Made by a program: the position numbers and the translations under genes. Below, piece by piece: positions 25,094 through 33,624 of a stretch of DNA of 64,000 nt (position 1 is its first letter; each line of letters begins with the position of its first letter). The DNA comes from Dyadobacter fermentans DSM 18053. GTDB taxonomy: Bacteria > Bacteroidota > Bacteroidia > Cytophagales > Spirosomataceae. The notes beneath the pieces were generated by a model, which had not been told where the DNA came from, made no database searches, and worked only from the letters and a program-made list of their open reading frames with translations. The stretch is taken from assembly GCF_000023125.1 (NCBI RefSeq), contig NC_013037.1:3348001-3412000 (forward strand), written 5' to 3'.

Positions 25094-27546
25094 TGAATAT
25101 TAATTGTAGGATTATATATGGCTGGTTGATTTTCCTGGTTCTCACGGGATTATTTTCCTGCGCCCCCAAACCTACCTCGAAAGGCTTTCTGCTCGGCAAT
25201 TCCTCCATCAAGGGAAATCGCATCGTCCCCGATTCGGAGCTGGACGCATTGATTCCGCAGCGGCCCAACCGCCGCCTGCTTGGTTTCCCGATCTTCCCGT
25301 ATGTGGGCCTCTACCGTTTCGGAGAGCTGTTTTACAACCGGGAGGAACGACAACGCAAGGTGATTGAGGTGACACAAAATTATCAGAAAGAATCCCAGGA
25401 ATTTGCAGATTCTCCCCGAAAGCTCGAAAGAATCCAGCGCCGCTACGCGAAAAAGCTTGAAAAAGCACAGGTTCGGGCCACGCAGGGCAACTTCTGGATG
25501 CGCGTGCTGGGCGAAGCGCCCGTGTATTACAGCCGTGCCGACGTGGTGCAGAATGCCGAGAAAATGCAGAAGTATCTTTATAACAATGGCTTTTTCGACG
25601 CAAAAGTGGCATTTGATCCCGACACGATATTCAAGCGAATCCGGGTCAATTACCTCGTCACCGAAAACCGGGCGACGATGATCCGCAACCTGCATTACCA
25701 GATCAACAACGAGCTGGCCGACAGCCTTATAAAAGCCGACTCGAAAAATGCCGCATTGCAAATCCGGAAACGCTACGACGGCGACGCGTTTGAAGAAGAG
25801 CGCATCCGCATTGAAACCCTGTTGCGGAATGAGGGCTTTATGGGCTTCTCGCGGCAGAATATCAGCTATGTTGTGAACGATACGATTACCAACAGGCTTA
25901 CCGACAGCCTGTTCAAGTCGGTGGACGTGAAGGTGCGGGTGGATATGCCGGCACCCGCGAATAAGCGCTATTCCGTCCATTCGGTCAATTTTGAGGTGCT
26001 CCCGCCGGCCGGGATACCGGATTCAGTTTTCCGGAAAGACACCAGCATGTTCGCAGGTATTCAATATGTGTTTTCGGATAAAAAATTCTCGCGAAAAGTG
26101 CTGGATACCAAAATGCAGCTTCGCCCCCAAACCTGGTACAGCCAGAAAAAGGAACGCGATACGCAGCAGCAATTATCGCTCACAGATCAGTTCCGATTTG
26201 TGAATTACAGTTACACGCTCGATTCCACCGGCCAGGGAATCAACAGTTACTTCAAAGCCATTCCGCTCGATAAGTACCAGATTTCCACGGACCTCGGCTT
26301 GAATGTGATCCAGTTACAGGGCACGCCGGGGCCATTCGCCAACTTGTCTTACAAGATCCGCAATGTGTTCAATGGCATGGAAAACTTCGAAACCAACATT
26401 CGGGGCGGCATTGAGCTGGTGCCCAATTTTGTAGGTGACCGGCAGATTTATAAGAGTGAGGAAATCGGTGTGAGTGCGTCGCTTACATTTCCGCGGTTGC
26501 TCACACCGCAGAATTTATTTAAACGGCAGACGGCTAACAACAACCCGCGCACACAGCTGAGCCTAGGGTATAACTATGTCAACAGACCTGAGTATACCCG
26601 TACCAATGTAAAAATCAACACCAACTATTCATGGCAGCCCACTCCTACCACACTTTTTAATGTATCGCTGGTTGACCTCAACATCCTGAATACCACCTAC
26701 CTCCGCTCCGACTTCGACTCCCTTCTTCAGGTACTTAAAGATCAGGGCAACAACCTGATTTACAGCTTTAACCGATCGTTCGTATCCGATCTTAATGCCA
26801 GTTTTGTTTACAATACCAATTCACTCGTAGGGCCGCCCAAAAACGCCCATTACTTCCGCATTGCCCTCGAATCCGGCGGTACGTCACTGAATATACTGCC
26901 CAGGCAAAAAGAGCTGATCCGCAATGTGTTCGGTAGTGATCTTCAATTTTATAAATACTTTCGCTGGAATGCCGACTACCGGCGCTATTGGGCCACGGGC
27001 AGGCGGTCGTCTTTTGTGGCGCGCGTGAATGCAGGTGCTATTTACAGCTACGGCGATAGCACCAGGGTGCCGCCTTACGAGAAGTATTTCTTTGCCGGAG
27101 GATCAAACAGCTTGCGCGCCTGGCTGCCACGCCGGCTCGGGCCGGGCTCATCGCCACCGGTGACTTACAATAACCTATCTATCGAGTCGCCAGGAGAGCT
27201 CCTTCTCGAAGGTAACCTCGAATGGCGGGGGTTTCTGGCCAAATTCTTCGGTGATATTAACTATGCGTTGTTTGTGGATGTCGGTAATGTCTGGCGGCTG
27301 GGCAATGCTACTTCGGATGATCAGAAGTTCAGGCCGGAAAAACTCCTGAGCGAGATGGCCGTAGGAACCGGTTTCGGTATCCGTTATGACCTATCATTCT
27401 TCATTCTCCGCTTCGACTTCGGTGTGAAAGTGTATGATCCGGCATTGCAAAGGTTCGTGCTCGACGAACTTCGCTTGAAGCACCTTTTTAGACGCACTGA
27501 GGCCAATTCGCTGAATATCAACCTGGGCGTCGGGTATCCGTTCTGA
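25084..27546 (+). CDS. tamL: TamL: BamA/TamA-superfamily lipoprotein of the outer membrane
   Basis: An 820-residue BamA/TamA-like barrel protein with a lipoprotein signal (LIFLVLTGLFSC, Cys 26 from the TTG at 25084), which is the hallmark of Bacteroidota TamL. After GFLLGNSSIKGNR come POTRA-like repeats (about 130-330). The C-terminal barrel contains the family motif FAGGSNSLRAW and ends in NLGVGYPF. TamL is thought to work with TamB in outer-membrane assembly or lipid transport. No ATG is available at the front: the candidates are TTG at 25084 and TTG at 25093, both inside or abutting the start of the divergent methyltransferase gene. Confidence 0.9.
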   Translation: MTTLNINCRIIYGWLIFLVLTGLFSCAPKPTSKGFLLGNSSIKGNRIVPDSELDALIPQRPNRRLLGFPIFPYVGLYRFGELFYNREERQRKVIEVTQNYQKESQEFADSPRKLERIQRRYAKKLEKAQVRATQGNFWMRVLGEAPVYYSRADVVQNAEKMQKYLYNNGFFDAKVAFDPDTIFKRIRVNYLVTENRATMIRNLHYQINNELADSLIKADSKNAALQIRKRYDGDAFEEERIRIETLLRNEGFMGFSRQNISYVVNDTITNRLTDSLFKSVDVKVRVDMPAPANKRYSVHSVNFEVLPPAGIPDSVFRKDTSMFAGIQYVFSDKKFSRKVLDTKMQLRPQTWYSQKKERDTQQQLSLTDQFRFVNYSYTLDSTGQGINSYFKAIPLDKYQISTDLGLNVIQLQGTPGPFANLSYKIRNVFNGMENFETNIRGGIELVPNFVGDRQIYKSEEIGVSASLTFPRLLTPQNLFKRQTANNNPRTQLSLGYNYVNRPEYTRTNVKINTNYSWQPTPTTLFNVSLVDLNILNTTYLRSDFDSLLQVLKDQGNNLIYSFNRSFVSDLNASFVYNTNSLVGPPKNAHYFRIALESGGTSLNILPRQKELIRNVFGSDLQFYKYFRWNADYRRYWATGRRSSFVARVNAGAIYSYGDSTRVPPYEKYFFAGGSNSLRAWLPRRLGPGSSPPVTYNNLSIESPGELLLEGNLEWRGFLAKFFGDINYALFVDVGNVWRLGNATSDDQKFRPEKLLSEMAVGTGFGIRYDLSFFILRFDFGVKVYDPALQRFVLDELRLKHLFRRTEANSLNINLGVGYPF

Positions 27547-27577
27547 GCGCATTCGGGCGGCGTCGGATGTATGACAG

Positions 27578-27611
27578 TTTGTCAGTTTTTATCCGAATTT
27601 TCCTATATTTG
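27578..27611 (+). promoter_or_regulatory. Bacteroidota-type promoter for miaB
   Basis: TTTG (27578-27581) and TATATTTG (27604-27611) are both perfect boxes, with a spacer of 22 nt, slightly longer than the usual 19. The ATG of miaB is 28 bp downstream. Confidence 0.6.
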
Positions 27612-27639
27612 CGTTTTGAGCGTTTAAGAATTCCTTCTC

Positions 27640-29109
27640 ATGGAGCATAGAATTGCAGATTCATTAAAAATATTGACCGAGGCGGACAAGGAAGCGTGTG
27701 AAACCGTGCGCGTATCGGAAAACGAACCGCTTTCAGGAAAAAAAAGGCTTTTTATCGAAAGCTACGGTTGCCAGATGAATTTTTCGGACAGTGAAATCGT
27801 GGCTTCCGTCATGCGCGATGCCGGTTTTGCAACCACTTCCGACGTGAATGACGCCGACCTCATCTTCCTGAACACCTGCGCGATCCGTGACAATGCGGAG
27901 CAAAAGGTGCGGAACCGCTTGAAACAGCTCAATTTTCTTAAGAAAAATAAACCGGGAATGCTGATCGGCGTGCTGGGCTGCATGGCCGAGCGCCTCAAAA
28001 CCAAATTCCTGGAAGAAGAAAAAATGGTCGATATCGTGACCGGCCCCGACGCTTACCGCGATTTACCGAGGCTTGTAGACGAAGCCGAAACCGGCCAGAA
28101 AGGCGTGAATGTTTTCCTTTCCCGTGAAGAAACCTACGCCGACATTTCCCCTATCCGACTGAATTCCAATGGCGTAACCGCATTCATTTCGATCATGCGC
28201 GGTTGCGATAACATGTGCAGCTTCTGCGTGGTGCCTTTCACTCGCGGACGTGAGCGCAGCCGCGACCCCTATTCGATCGTCAAAGAGGCCGAAGACCTTT
28301 TCCGCGACGGCTACCGTGAAGTGACGCTGCTCGGACAGAATGTGGACAGCTACAAATGGAAACCGGAGGCAACCGCAGAAGGTGGATTAACAGGCGAAAC
28401 CATTGTGAACTTTGCCCATTTGCTCGAAATGGTAGCCAAAGTAAGCCCCGAGCTGCGCATCCGTTTCAGCACATCGCACCCAAAAGACATTACCGACGAG
28501 GTGTTGTATACCATGAAAAAGTATGACAACATCTGCAAATACATTCACTTACCCGCGCAAAGCGGCAATACCCGCGTGCTGGAAATCATGAACCGCACCT
28601 ACACCCGCGAATGGTACATGGAACGGATCGACGCGATCCGCCGGATCCTGGGCGACGAATGCGGTATTTCGCAGGATATGATTGCCGGATTTTGCACGGA
28701 AACAGAGGAAGAGCACCGCGATACCCTCTCGCTGATGGAATACGCGAAGTTCGACTTCGGATTCATGTTCGCCTACTCGGAACGGCCGGGTACGCTTGCG
28801 GCGAAGAAATTCAAGGATGATATTCCCGAAGACGTCAAGAAGAGAAGGCTTGCGGAAATCATCGAGGTGCAGCAGCGCCTTTCGCTCGCCCGTAACCAGC
28901 AGTTGGTAGGCACCATTCAGCGCGTGCTCATTGAAGGAACCTCGAAACGTTCCGACGACGACCTCAGCGGCCGCAATGACCAGAACAAGAAGGTCGTATT
29001 CCCGCGCGAAAACTTTGAGAAGGGCCAGTATGTGGACGTACTGATCACCGAATGCACCACCGTAACGCTGCTGGGCCACGTGGTACAGCCCGAGCCGGTA
29101 TTGCGATAA
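27640..29109 (+). CDS. miaB: tRNA-2-methylthio-N6-dimethylallyladenosine synthase MiaB
   Basis: A 489-residue radical-SAM methylthiotransferase that converts i6A37 to ms2i6A37 in tRNAs reading UNN codons. The N-terminal UPF0004 domain carries the auxiliary-cluster cysteines C44 (SYGCQMN), C80 (NTCAIR) and C114 (LGCMAE). The radical-SAM CxxxCxxC is at C189/C193/C196 ([10 protein letters not shown]). A TRAM domain ends the protein (about 425-489). The RSRDP stretch after the cluster is typical of MiaB rather than RimO. It is followed by the sigma-54 activator gene, a gene order I recall from other Bacteroidota. Confidence 0.96.
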   Translation: MEHRIADSLKILTEADKEACETVRVSENEPLSGKKRLFIESYGCQMNFSDSEIVASVMRDAGFATTSDVNDADLIFLNTCAIRDNAEQKVRNRLKQLNFLKKNKPGMLIGVLGCMAERLKTKFLEEEKMVDIVTGPDAYRDLPRLVDEAETGQKGVNVFLSREETYADISPIRLNSNGVTAFISIMRGCDNMCSFCVVPFTRGRERSRDPYSIVKEAEDLFRDGYREVTLLGQNVDSYKWKPEATAEGGLTGETIVNFAHLLEMVAKVSPELRIRFSTSHPKDITDEVLYTMKKYDNICKYIHLPAQSGNTRVLEIMNRTYTREWYMERIDAIRRILGDECGISQDMIAGFCTETEEEHRDTLSLMEYAKFDFGFMFAYSERPGTLAAKKFKDDIPEDVKKRRLAEIIEVQQRLSLARNQQLVGTIQRVLIEGTSKRSDDDLSGRNDQNKKVVFPRENFEKGQYVDVLITECTTVTLLGHVVQPEPVLR

Positions 29110-29186
29110 TGCCCTGATTGAGCCTTTAAGAAACGTTTTGACAATTAACTAAGGCTTTCGCTCAGCCGCAAGCCCTCAGATATTTC

Positions 29187-30482
29187 ATGGATTCATCGGA
29201 AATACAAGCCATAAAAAACCGCTTCGGGATCATCGGCAACTCGTCGGGCCTGAACCACGCGATCAACGTCGCCGTGCAGGTCGCAGCCACTGACCTGACG
29301 GTTTTGATCACCGGTGAAAGCGGAAGCGGGAAAGAATCGTTTTCCAAGATCATCCACAGCCTCAGTTCTCGCAAGCACGGGCCCTTCATTGCCATCAACT
29401 GTGGCGCGATACCCGAGGGAACCATCGATTCGGAGCTGTTTGGCCATGAAAAAGGTGCATTCACCGGCGCCCTCGACGCGAGGAAAGGATATTTTGAAAC
29501 GACTAACAGCGGCACGATCTTCCTCGACGAGGTAGGCGAAATGCCGCTCGGCACACAGGCGAGGTTGCTGCGCGTGCTGGAAAACGGGGAATATATCCGA
29601 GTGGGCTCGTCCAAAGTTTTAAAGACAAATGTCCGCGTGGTAGCGGCCACGAACGTGAATCTGCTGGACGCGGTGAACCATGGGAAGTTTCGTGAGGACT
29701 TGTATTACCGGTTGAACACGGTCCCCATTTACGTGCCGCCCCTGCGCGACCGTGGCGAGGACATTCTGCTGCTTTTCAGGAAGTTCACCAATGATTTCTC
29801 CGAGCGCTACCGCACCAAACCCGTGCGGCTGGATGCCGAAGCGCGCGATCTTTTGATCCAGTATTCATTTCCAGGCAATATCCGCCAGCTCAAAAACATC
29901 GCCGAACAGATCACCATTCTTGAAACAGATAAGGAACTGCCGATCAGCATCGAAACGCTGAACCATTACCTCAACCCCGTGCAGCCATCGAGCCGGAAGG
30001 CATTGGTGCCGCTGCGCTCGGGCGACGACAATGCGACTTCGTTTTCGGAGCGGGAGCTGTTATATAAAGTACTTTTCGATATGCGGCGCGACATGACGGA
30101 GTTGAAAAAGCTCGTCAGGAATGTGCTAGAAAATGAAAAATATGGCGGCGATATCCTGAAAGACCACCAGGAGCTGTTCAGCTCGCTCAACAACGCCGAG
30201 CCGGTAATCACCACGCCCACGCTCGAACCTGCCCGCCTGCTCTCGCCGCCTCCCTCGCGCACAGTGGACCTGGACCGCTATTCCGACGAGCGCGACGAAA
30301 TAGAAGATGTGACGCACGTGACGGCCGAAGAAGAATCGCTTTCGCTGGAAGATAAAGAGAAGGAAATGATCATCAAGGCACTTCGCAAGAACAACAACAA
30401 GCGAAAATATGCCGCCAACGCATTGGGCATTTCCGAGCGTACGTTATACAGGAAGATTAAACAATACGACATTGAAGAATAG
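29187..30482 (+). CDS. Sigma-54-dependent transcriptional activator without receiver domain
   Basis: A 431-residue AAA+ enhancer-binding protein. Walker A is GESGSGKE (43-50), the sigma-54 contact loop GAFTGA is at 90-95, and Walker B is TIFLDE (110-115). The sensor-like region RDRGEDILLLFRKF follows and a Fis-type helix-turn-helix lies at the C-terminus (ALGISERTLYRKIKQYD). It has no N-terminal receiver, GAF or PAS domain, so its activity is not controlled by direct phosphorylation. A low-complexity, acidic linker of about 120 residues (about 265-390) separates the AAA+ and HTH parts and may carry regulation. RpoN is encoded 24 kb away. The lptE-like gene follows immediately, so envelope functions are plausible targets (inference). 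Confidence 0.92.
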   Translation: MDSSEIQAIKNRFGIIGNSSGLNHAINVAVQVAATDLTVLITGESGSGKESFSKIIHSLSSRKHGPFIAINCGAIPEGTIDSELFGHEKGAFTGALDARKGYFETTNSGTIFLDEVGEMPLGTQARLLRVLENGEYIRVGSSKVLKTNVRVVAATNVNLLDAVNHGKFREDLYYRLNTVPIYVPPLRDRGEDILLLFRKFTNDFSERYRTKPVRLDAEARDLLIQYSFPGNIRQLKNIAEQITILETDKELPISIETLNHYLNPVQPSSRKALVPLRSGDDNATSFSERELLYKVLFDMRRDMTELKKLVRNVLENEKYGGDILKDHQELFSSLNNAEPVITTPTLEPARLLSPPPSRTVDLDRYSDERDEIEDVTHVTAEEESLSLEDKEKEMIIKALRKNNNKRKYAANALGISERTLYRKIKQYDIEE

Positions 30483-30531
30483 ATTTCATGCCGCGCTTCT
30501 TGCGGCATCCGGCCGGAAGGCCAGTTGGAAA

Positions 30532-31026
30532 ATGTGGGCCCTGGTGCTGCTGATTTGCCCGGTTTTCATGTCGGGCTGCGGGGTGTACTCATTTACAGGC
30601 ACCAACCTTTCGCCGGACATCAAGACATTCAGCGTGCTGAACTTCACCATGGGCACAGCGGGCGGGCCAGCCGACCTGCCGCAGCGCATTACGGAAGACC
30701 TGAAAGAGTATTTTCAAAGAAATACCAGCCTGGTAAGCCAGCCCGGCGGCGGCGACCTTGTGCTCGAAGGCTCCATAACCGGCTACGACGTAACGCCCGC
30801 CGCGCCGACGGCAAACGACCAGGCCGGCTTGAACCGCCTGAACGTGACGGTACAAGTGCGTTACACCAATGCAAAAGACGAGACGAAAAACTTTGATCAG
30901 TCGTTTACCTACTACGCCGACTTTCCTCAGGATCAGACACTTAACCAGAACGAAGCACGCCTTTTACCTACCATCCGAGAAAACCTCGTGCAACAGATTT
31001 TCAATAAATCCGCGGCCGACTGGTAG
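30532..31026 (+). CDS. LptE-like lipoprotein (LPS assembly)
   Basis: A 164-residue lipoprotein that starts at 30532 (MWALVLLICPVFMSGC, lipobox Cys 16). An upstream in-frame TTG at 30472 overlaps the end of the activator gene but adds a non-hydrophobic stretch before the signal. The mature start GVYSFTGTNLSPDIKTFSV, a helix with LPQRITEDLKEYFQRN and the strand DLVLEGSITGYDVTP match the LptE-like family of Bacteroidota. LptE plugs the LptD barrel that inserts LPS in the outer membrane. lptD is not in the window, so the role is by family only. A TGCCGC-loop-GCGGCA hairpin (30489-30507) lies in the gap before it. Confidence 0.85.
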   Translation: MWALVLLICPVFMSGCGVYSFTGTNLSPDIKTFSVLNFTMGTAGGPADLPQRITEDLKEYFQRNTSLVSQPGGGDLVLEGSITGYDVTPAAPTANDQAGLNRLNVTVQVRYTNAKDETKNFDQSFTYYADFPQDQTLNQNEARLLPTIRENLVQQIFNKSAADW

Positions 31027-31086
31027 GAAAAGCCTTGCCCGAGCTTTCAATTTTTACAACCCGAATTACTCAATACAACCCTGAAT

Positions 31087-31740
31087 ATGGCGCTCATCGA
31101 TAAGGAAACATTTGATCAGCTGGTGAAAAACCCGGCCCTGATCACGGCAGATGTGATCCCGCAGCTGGAAGCCACGATCAAGGCATTTCCGTATTGCCAG
31201 ATCCCCTACTCGATACTCGCGAAGGCATCGAGCCTTGCCGGTACCGAAAAACTGGAAGAAACCCGCCCGCGTGCGGCCGCATACGCGCTGAGCCGTGTGG
31301 CACTGCAGCAGCTGGTAGAAAGCGACAATGAGCGCTACGACGCCACTGTGGACGTGGACGACATTCTCGAACCGCAGGTAACTCCCGAGCCGCTCGATAG
31401 CGACGACATCCTGATCAGCACCGTGGAGCAGCAGGCATCCGCCGAATTACAGCGCACGGAAGAGCAGCGCCGACAGCAGCAGATCATTCAGGGTTTTATG
31501 AAAAAGAACCCGCGCATTGCCCGCCAGGACAACAACCTGGAGCCCCTCAATATCGACCTCAGCAGCCGCCTGGCCGGCAACTCTGACAGCGGCATTGAAA
31601 CCGAAGCATTTGCGAAGATCCTCATCCGCCAGGGCAAAATTGAAAAGGCGATAGACGTCTATCAAAAATTGATTTTGAAAAAACCGGAAAAAAGGAATTA
31701 CTTTGCGAAAAAATTGAGCGAATTATACGCACGGGCTTAA
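31087..31740 (+). CDS. Conserved hypothetical protein with C-terminal TPR
   Basis: A 217-residue protein with no signal peptide. The first 80 residues are helical (LITADVIPQLEATIKAFPYC, then AAAYALSRVALQQLVE). A charged middle region follows, rich in Gln and Glu (about 90-160: RTEEQRRQQQIIQGF). One TPR-like hairpin closes it (KILIRQGKIEKAIDVYQKLI, then KKPEKRNYFAKKLSEL). I cannot assign a function. Its place between lptE and secG is shared, as far as I recall, by many Bacteroidota, which suggests an envelope or secretion role (inference). Confidence 0.8.
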   Translation: MALIDKETFDQLVKNPALITADVIPQLEATIKAFPYCQIPYSILAKASSLAGTEKLEETRPRAAAYALSRVALQQLVESDNERYDATVDVDDILEPQVTPEPLDSDDILISTVEQQASAELQRTEEQRRQQQIIQGFMKKNPRIARQDNNLEPLNIDLSSRLAGNSDSGIETEAFAKILIRQGKIEKAIDVYQKLILKKPEKRNYFAKKLSELYARA

Positions 31741-31792
31741 TAAGTTCAGGAATTCAAAGTCAAGGAGTCATTAGGTCAGGAATTGTAATTTC

Positions 31793-31856
31793 ATTCACAC
31801 ATTCACACATTCACACATTCACACATTCAATCATTCACTCATTCAATCATTCAAAA
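31793..31856. repeat. 8-bp-period tandem repeat (ATTCANNC) upstream of secG
   Basis: Eight contiguous 8-bp units fill this gap: four identical ATTCACAC copies (31793-31824), then ATTCAATC, ATTCACTC, ATTCAATC and a decayed ATTCAAAA. The array ends 11 bp before the secG start codon. The same ATTCAATC unit recurs at 47.8-48.0 kb. Confidence 0.9.
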
Positions 31857-31867
31857 TTCATTAAAGC

Positions 31868-32275
31868 ATGTATTTGGGTTTAATTATTCTGGTTGCCATT
31901 GTTGCAGTATTGTTGATTTTGGTCGTTTTGGTCCAAAATTCAAAAGGAGGAGGGCTTTCAAGCGAGTTTAGCGGCGCAGGAACTACCCAAATGTTTGGTG
32001 TTAAAAAAACCACCGACCTGCTCGAACAGATCACGTGGGGCTTGGCTAGCGCGGTGATTATCATTTCACTCGCGTCATATGTGATGGTTGGCGGTTCTGA
32101 TTCAGGTGCAGGCATCAACAGCATCAACGTGGAAAGAGCTCAAAATGCAGTGGTACCAGGCGGCAAAATCGCTCCTGCACCGGCTGCGGAAGGTGCGGCA
32201 CCCGCTGCTGGCGAAGCTCCTGCGGGCACAACCACTCCCGCCGGAACTGCAACACCTGCCGATACAACGAAATAA
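31868..32275 (+). CDS. secG: Preprotein translocase subunit SecG
   Basis: A 135-residue protein. Its first ~80 residues are SecG: a membrane helix (LIILVAIVAVLLILVVLVQ), the family loop SKGGGLSSEFSGAGTTQMFGV, then LLEQITWGLASAVIIISLAS as the second helix. SecG associates with SecYE in the inner membrane and aids SecA cycling. The last ~45 residues are an Ala/Pro/Thr/Gly-rich tail (APAPAAEGAAPAAGEAPAGT), longer than the SecG core and probably disordered. The start at 31868 follows the 8-bp repeat directly. A strong terminator is at 32301-32330. Confidence 0.94.
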   Translation: MYLGLIILVAIVAVLLILVVLVQNSKGGGLSSEFSGAGTTQMFGVKKTTDLLEQITWGLASAVIIISLASYVMVGGSDSGAGINSINVERAQNAVVPGGKIAPAPAAEGAAPAAGEAPAGTTTPAGTATPADTTK

Positions 32276-32300
32276 TAAGGGCATACGCCTGACATAAAAA

Positions 32301-32330
32301 AATCCTGCGGCGAACATCGCAGGATTTTTT
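32301..32330. terminator. Bidirectional terminator between secG and a convergent gene
   Basis: AATCCTGCG (32301-32309) pairs with CGCAGGATT (32318-32326) around an 8-nt loop. A runs on the left and T runs on the right lengthen the stem and supply a U tract in both directions. It serves secG and the convergent gene that ends at 32337. Confidence 0.9.
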
Positions 32331-32336
32331 TTATGC

Positions 32337-33044
32337 TCATGCCACATTGATTTCCCGCAGCATCAACCGCTCGGCCACGGGCAGCAGCGTTTCCTGCAAG
32401 GGATATTCATATTTCGATTCTACTACATAAGTTGCGGGATTAGGCAGGGCACGGTTCCGCTTCGTCAGGTCGACTTTGATCTGGGAAACCGTGTTACCCA
32501 CGCCAATGCGCACGGTTTCGATGAACTGCGTTTTCAGATAGCGCTCTTTCAGCGCATTGTACAGCGCGAGCTGGTATTGAAAGACACTCACCAGCGGCTG
32601 AAATCTGTGCAAAAACAGCAGATAACCTTCCTGCAAACGCAGCGGCACAATGCCGACGGGCGACACTTTTACATTCTCCTCTACCTCCGAAAAGCGTTCG
32701 GAACCCTCCGCAATCGACCTCGAAAAGCGCGGGATCGCGAAGTCGAGAATGTAGTTCAGGTCCGACATGTAGGAATCGTCCTGGTGCGTTTCCTCGTATT
32801 CCAGCTGCCAGGTTTTCACATCAATGCCTGTCAGCGTTTTGGGTAAACTCGTCCGGATCTTGCTTTTACTAGTCTGGATGCTGACACACGCGTCGAGGTG
32901 CGACTTCAATTCTGGCAGACACGGGTGTAAGCGATTGTGTGTGAACTGGTCACGAACGTGCTGAAAGTAGCCCATCAGCACATATTTTTTGTACTCAAAA
33001 TCAAAAATTCCTTCGGTGAGCCAGTTTTTATCGAGTTCTGACAT
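32337..33044 (-). CDS. Conserved hypothetical protein (235 aa)
   Basis: I do not recognise a named family. The start at 33044 (MSELDKNWLTEGIFDFEYK) is preferred over an in-frame codon 26 residues upstream, because the extra residues look like translated intergenic DNA. The protein is soluble and mostly helical, with no signal peptide. It has NWLTEGIFDFEYKKYVLMGYFQ near the front, DFAIPRFSRSIAEGSE in the middle and a basic strand-rich end (NPATYVVESKYEYPLQETLL). It is the only minus-strand gene between secG and groES. Its position suggests a Bacteroidota-conserved housekeeping protein, but no function is proposed. Confidence 0.75.
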   Translation of the reverse strand: MSELDKNWLTEGIFDFEYKKYVLMGYFQHVRDQFTHNRLHPCLPELKSHLDACVSIQTSKSKIRTSLPKTLTGIDVKTWQLEYEETHQDDSYMSDLNYILDFAIPRFSRSIAEGSERFSEVEENVKVSPVGIVPLRLQEGYLLFLHRFQPLVSVFQYQLALYNALKERYLKTQFIETVRIGVGNTVSQIKVDLTKRNRALPNPATYVVESKYEYPLQETLLPVAERLMLREINVA

Positions 33045-33201
33045 AGGGTTTTCAATTTGGTGTCCATAAAATTTAGTGAATTCCGTTTCTGAATGCAAGA
33101 ATTCAGCATTTCTGACACGCAAATGACATAATAATGCTATAACGACATGCCGGAATACAAATTTGTCACACTAGCCGGAAAAAATGTCAGAGCAATGCCG
33201 C

Positions 33202-33217
33202 TGGCACAGATTGTGCT
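33202..33217 (+). promoter_or_regulatory. Sigma-54-like -24/-12 element or inverted-repeat operator before groES
   Basis: TGGCAC and GTGCT are spaced exactly as in the sigma-54 consensus TGGCAC-N5-TTGCW, with one mismatch. The same bases also form a perfect inverted repeat (GCACA-gat-TGTGC), so an operator is an equal alternative. The groES start is 53 bp downstream. I see no CIRCE element (TTAGCACTC-N9-GAGTGCTAA). Confidence 0.4.
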
Positions 33218-33270
33218 ATCGGGATGGGAGTCTAATCATTACTGACAATTAAAATAAACGTTTAATATTT

Positions 33271-33567
33271 ATGTCAACTTTAGCAGAAATACAAGTGAAT
33301 GTACAACCGCTAGCTGACCGCGTTCTGATCGAACCTGCCCCAGCCGAAGAAAAAACAGCATTTGGTATCATTATCCCTGATACTGCAAAGGAAAAGCCGC
33401 AGCGTGGAACCGTATTGGCGGTAGGCCCCGGTAAAAAAGACGAGCCGCTTACAGTAAAAGTTGGAGATACCGTATTGTACGGTAAGTACTCAGGCACTGA
33501 ATTGGCATACGAAGGAAAAGACGTCCTGATTATGCGCGAGTCGGATATCTACGCTATCGTAGGATAA
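33271..33567 (+). CDS. groES: Co-chaperonin GroES
   Basis: A 98-residue chaperonin-10. [21 protein letters not shown] is the conserved N-terminal strand followed by the mobile loop ([15 protein letters not shown]) that contacts GroEL. The C-terminal [20 protein letters not shown] and [11 protein letters not shown] are standard. It caps the GroEL barrel during ATP-driven folding in the cytoplasm. The ORF starts with an ATG that gives a slightly extended N-terminus ([10 protein letters not shown]). groEL follows after 57 bp. Confidence 0.97.
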   Translation: MSTLAEIQVNVQPLADRVLIEPAPAEEKTAFGIIIPDTAKEKPQRGTVLAVGPGKKDEPLTVKVGDTVLYGKYSGTELAYEGKDVLIMRESDIYAIVG

Positions 33568-33624
33568 TCTAAAACACTCAGATTCAACAGTTTCTCTTAA
33601 AGTTTTTTCAAATTATTAACAGTT

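Noticed and set aside
33121..33270. HrcA-binding CIRCE element before groES.
   Set aside because: No TTAGCACTC/GAGTGCTAA pair is present in either strand of the gap.
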